Part shown: positions 61,727 through 64,000 of the stretch, piece after piece
How positions within the stretch are numbered: the first letter of the stretch is position 1
Layout of the letters: each line of letters begins with the position of its first letter
Source of the DNA: Luzula sylvatica
Lineage: Eukaryota > Streptophyta > Magnoliopsida > Poales > Juncaceae
Assembly: GCA_946800325.1 (NCBI GenBank)
Contig: OX326958.1
Coordinates: forward strand, 60,257,793-60,321,792
Reading direction: 5' to 3'
DNA: 64,000 bases
The notes under the pieces: model-generated
Told to the model about the DNA's origin: nothing
What the model saw: the letters and a program-made list of their open reading frames with translations, nothing else
Database searches by the model: none
Program-made: the position numbers and the translations under genes

Positions 61727-64000
61727 TTAAATATTTTCTACATTTCTTATGACTATTGCCTTCTTCTTCATGCTTGTATGCAACTCTATTTCCTCTCTTA
61801 TTTTTTGTACTAGGTCTTTGTATCGTGTATTTTTTTCTTGAAAAATCCGATTGCATCTTTCTTTCCATATATTAAAGCATGTTATTGCGATGATTTCCTT
61901 TTTTTCCCTAGTGAACATGGTTGTCATTATTGCTCGAAGGACATCATTTTCTTGCAAGATTGCAATGTCGAATTCCGCATCAATAGCCGTCCATATCGCC
62001 ACAGTGTATGGGCATGTATTTAATATATGACTCACCGATTCTTCTTTTTGCTTGCATAAATAGCATCTATTTGGTATTTGCCATCCTCTCATATTCAAGT
62101 TATCTATCGTTAATATGCTATTTTTTTGTGCAAACCATATGAATGTTTTTATCTTCGGTTGAATTTTCATCTTCCATATCCTTGTATGATGCGTATTTAT
62201 GTGAACTCCGTTGTTTAGAAATTGATACATCGATTTCGTGCTAAATATTCCTTTCGTATTCCATCTCCATTTTAGCCGATCTTGTTCTTCTGGTGGTATT
62301 GTTGGTTGCTCATTTATTATCCTTATCCTCAAGTCATCATATTGTTGTTGTGCTTGCCCTGATAATGGTAATTTCAATCCTTGTATTGTATTGTCTTTCC
62401 AAATTTCATGTACCATGTTAACTTCTTGCATCTTATATGTATACAATATAGGATATTGATATTTTAATGGTATCCCCATCCAATTATTATCCCAAAATTT
62501 TATTTTCTCCCCATTCTGCCATATCATCTGGATTGAAGTATTGAAAAGGGGAAATAACTTGTTGTATATATTCCATAATCTTGATTTGGGTCCTCTTTGG
62601 TCTCCTAGTTTCTCATATGTTGCGGTTCCATATAATTGATTCATTAAGTCTTTCCATATGTTTTGTCTGGAATCATATAATTTCCACAACCATTTTGACA
62701 ACAATGCTTCGTTAAAAGCTTGTATATTTAGTATCGATAATCCTCCCATATTTTTGTCTCTGCATATTTTTTGCCATGAAACTAATGGTAGTCCCTTGCC
62801 ATTCTGATCGACGCCCTTCCACAAAAAGTTCTTCATGATCTTTTCCATGCTTCTAATGACCCATTTTGGTAATTTAAATACTGACATGAAATATATAGGT
62901 ATTGATGTTAATACGGATTGTATTAACACTATACGACCACTTTTAGATAAAAATCTTTGCTTCCATCCTGCTAGTCTTGAAGCTATTTTATCTATTAGTA
63001 TTTGATAGTCTTGTTTTCTCAATTTCCCCGGTTTTAATGGTAATCCTAGGTATTTAATAGGAAAATTTTTCTTAGGACATTGTAATATATTTTGGATTTG
63101 ATCCGTTTGTTCTTCTTCCATTCTCATAGGTACAAATTCAGATTTGGCGTAATTGACCTTTAACCCAGTGGACATTCCAAATTGGTCCATTATAAATTTA
63201 AATCTTACTATTTGAGTCATTTGATTTGGTAGGAAGTATATTGAGTCGTCCGCGTAATACAATCCCGTTTTTGTACCTGTAAATATTGGCCTGATAAATG
63301 CTGCTTCATTCATTTTCTCAAAAATCCTGGCTAGCACATCCATACATAGTATGAATAAAAATGGAGATAATGCATCCCCTTGACGTACGCCTCTTTCTAA
63401 TCTGATGGATTTTCCAATTGTGTTGTTCAGGATTATTTTTGCGTATCCTTTCAAAACTGATTTTGCTATCCAATTACATATATTTGGTCCACAACCTCGT
63501 GCTTCCAATACCTTAATAATAAATTCCCAGGATATGGAATCAAATGCCTTAGCAATGTCTGCTTTAAAAAGAACCATTGATATTTTGTTTTCACTTGCCG
63601 AGTCTACGATTTGTTGGGCGTAAGCAAAACCATCTGAGATATTTCTGTTTTTTACAAATCCAGATTGAGTTGGATCTACTAGCTTTTGAATGTACCGTTG
63701 TAATCTCAGTGCTAATACCTTGGAGAAAATTCGTTGGATGCCGTGTATTAAACTAATGGGTCTAAACTCAGATGGCGTTGTTGGACTATTTGTCTTTGGG
63801 ATAAGTGCAATGTAGGATGAATTTAATTGGGTTAATCCGTGTTGTTTCATTTCTTCCGAATTAAAAATTGTAAGTAAATCATCCTTGACGATATTCCAAT
63901 ATTTTTTGTAGAATTCTCCCGTGAAACCATCGGGTCCTGGAGACTTGTTGTTTCCCCATGACCAAACAGCTTCTTTTATTTCTTCCATCAATATTTCTTG
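61727..64000 (-). CDS. LINE ORF2 protein: reverse transcriptase with zf-RVT domain (5' partial)
   Basis: 757 codons are in view before TAA at 61,727-61,729. The frame is open to the window edge, so the ATG at 63,986-63,988 is internal and the true start is upstream, with an apurinic endonuclease domain expected there. Numbering from the first in-window codon, the motifs are KSPGPDG (19-25), FRPISLI (79-85), SGFVKNRNISD (113-123), motif A FKADIAKAFDS with catalytic D148, motif B GVRQGDALSPFLF (204-216), motif C YYADD with D251 and D252, STGLKVNYAKSE (277-288) and IKYLGLPL (315-322). A thumb and connection region follows. The C-terminal zf-RVT domain (about 578-673) has C646-x2-C649-x8-H658-x4-C663. 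The tail has the typical IWKERCNRIFQEK. The enzyme copies its own RNA into nicked target DNA in the nucleus. No RNase H domain is seen. All catalytic residues are intact. Confidence 0.95.
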   Translation of the reverse strand, partial: QEILMEEIKEAVWSWGNNKSPGPDGFTGEFYKKYWNIVKDDLLTIFNSEEMKQHGLTQLNSSYIALIPKTNSPTTPSEFRPISLIHGIQRIFSKVLALRLQRYIQKLVDPTQSGFVKNRNISDGFAYAQQIVDSASENKISMVLFKADIAKAFDSISWEFIIKVLEARGCGPNICNWIAKSVLKGYAKIILNNTIGKSIRLERGVRQGDALSPFLFILCMDVLARIFEKMNEAAFIRPIFTGTKTGLYYADDSIYFLPNQMTQIVRFKFIMDQFGMSTGLKVNYAKSEFVPMRMEEEQTDQIQNILQCPKKNFPIKYLGLPLKPGKLRKQDYQILIDKIASRLAGWKQRFLSKSGRIVLIQSVLTSIPIYFMSVFKLPKWVIRSMEKIMKNFLWKGVDQNGKGLPLVSWQKICRDKNMGGLSILNIQAFNEALLSKWLWKLYDSRQNIWKDLMNQLYGTATYEKLGDQRGPKSRLWNIYNKLFPLFNTSIQMIWQNGEKIKFWDNNWMGIPLKYQYPILYTYKMQEVNMVHEIWKDNTIQGLKLPLSGQAQQQYDDLRIRIINEQPTIPPEEQDRLKWRWNTKGIFSTKSMYQFLNNGVHINTHHTRIWKMKIQPKIKTFIWFAQKNSILTIDNLNMRGWQIPNRCYLCKQKEESVSHILNTCPYTVAIWTAIDAEFDIAILQENDVLRAIMTTMFTREKKEIIAITCFNIWKERCNRIFQEKNTRYKDLVQKIREEIELHTSMKKKAIVIRNVENI

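Larger units (their letters stand above)
61541..64000 (-). mobile_element. L1-type LINE, 3' part (ORF2 and 3' UTR), continues past the right edge
   Basis: On the minus strand the order is ORF2 (61,727-64,000, open at the edge), a pyrimidine-rich 3' UTR, two small hairpins and a terminal A run (8 T on the + strand, 61,541-61,548). Reverse-transcriptase motifs and the zf-RVT tail place it with the plant L1 clade. No frameshift or stop is found in the visible ORF2, so the insertion is young or was recently active. The 5' UTR, ORF1 and the endonuclease part of ORF2 lie outside the window. It is convergent with the upstream membrane-protein ORF. Confidence 0.92.

Noticed and set aside
61566..61868. 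100-codon minus-strand ORF rich in Phe and Leu
   Set aside because: Runs out of frame over the end of LINE ORF2 and the pyrimidine-rich 3' UTR; composition artefact.
61838..63623. Plus-strand ORFs of 61-73 codons at 61,838, 62,238 and 63,405
   Set aside because: Antisense to the intact LINE ORF2.

Overview
This window is nuclear DNA from a plant, most likely a flowering plant and probably a eudicot. The evidence is AT-rich non-coding DNA, a very large homogeneous satellite array, an L1-type LINE reverse transcriptase ending in a plant-style zf-RVT domain, CACTA-like subterminal repeats, and what looks like a Copia-type LTR. The species cannot be named from the sequence. There are no bacterial operons, RNA genes or CRISPR arrays.

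Positions 1 to about 58,333 are one uninterrupted head-to-tail satellite array. The monomer is 124 bp with about 28% GC in the consensus, so there are roughly 470 copies, all in the same orientation, and no transposon inside. The array continues off the left edge of the window. It is not a uniform ladder. Diagnostic variant monomers recur at fixed multiples of 124 bp, showing nested higher-order duplications of 3, 6, 8, 11, 17, 23/26 and 68 monomers. The largest clear one is an 8.43-kb tandem duplication of about 68 monomers with only scattered differences seen between copies. Much of the monomer variation lies at CpG sites as C-to-T or G-to-A changes, as expected for methylated heterochromatin. 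A centromeric or other heterochromatic location is plausible but unproven.

The right edge of the array (58,334-58,390) decays into a scrambled monomer remnant and runs into a mosaic of mobile-element debris. First comes a probable LTR (about 58,427-59,270) whose front part carries GTTCGAACGAAC-type palindromes and a TATA box, followed by a 21-base poly-C run and AT-rich DNA. Next are a CACTA-like subterminal repeat block (59,658-59,896) and a 394-bp GTAT microsatellite (59,897-60,290).

The unique part holds one candidate host exon or gene (60,818-61,480, + strand). It encodes a 220-residue unrecognised protein with three predicted membrane segments, and a good splice-acceptor sequence sits immediately before its ATG. 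About 60 bp past its stop codon a LINE has inserted on the minus strand (61,541 to beyond the right edge). Its ORF2 is open for all 757 codons in view, with complete reverse-transcriptase motifs, a zf-RVT zinc knuckle, a short A tail and two hairpins near its 3' end. The LINE and the candidate gene are convergent.
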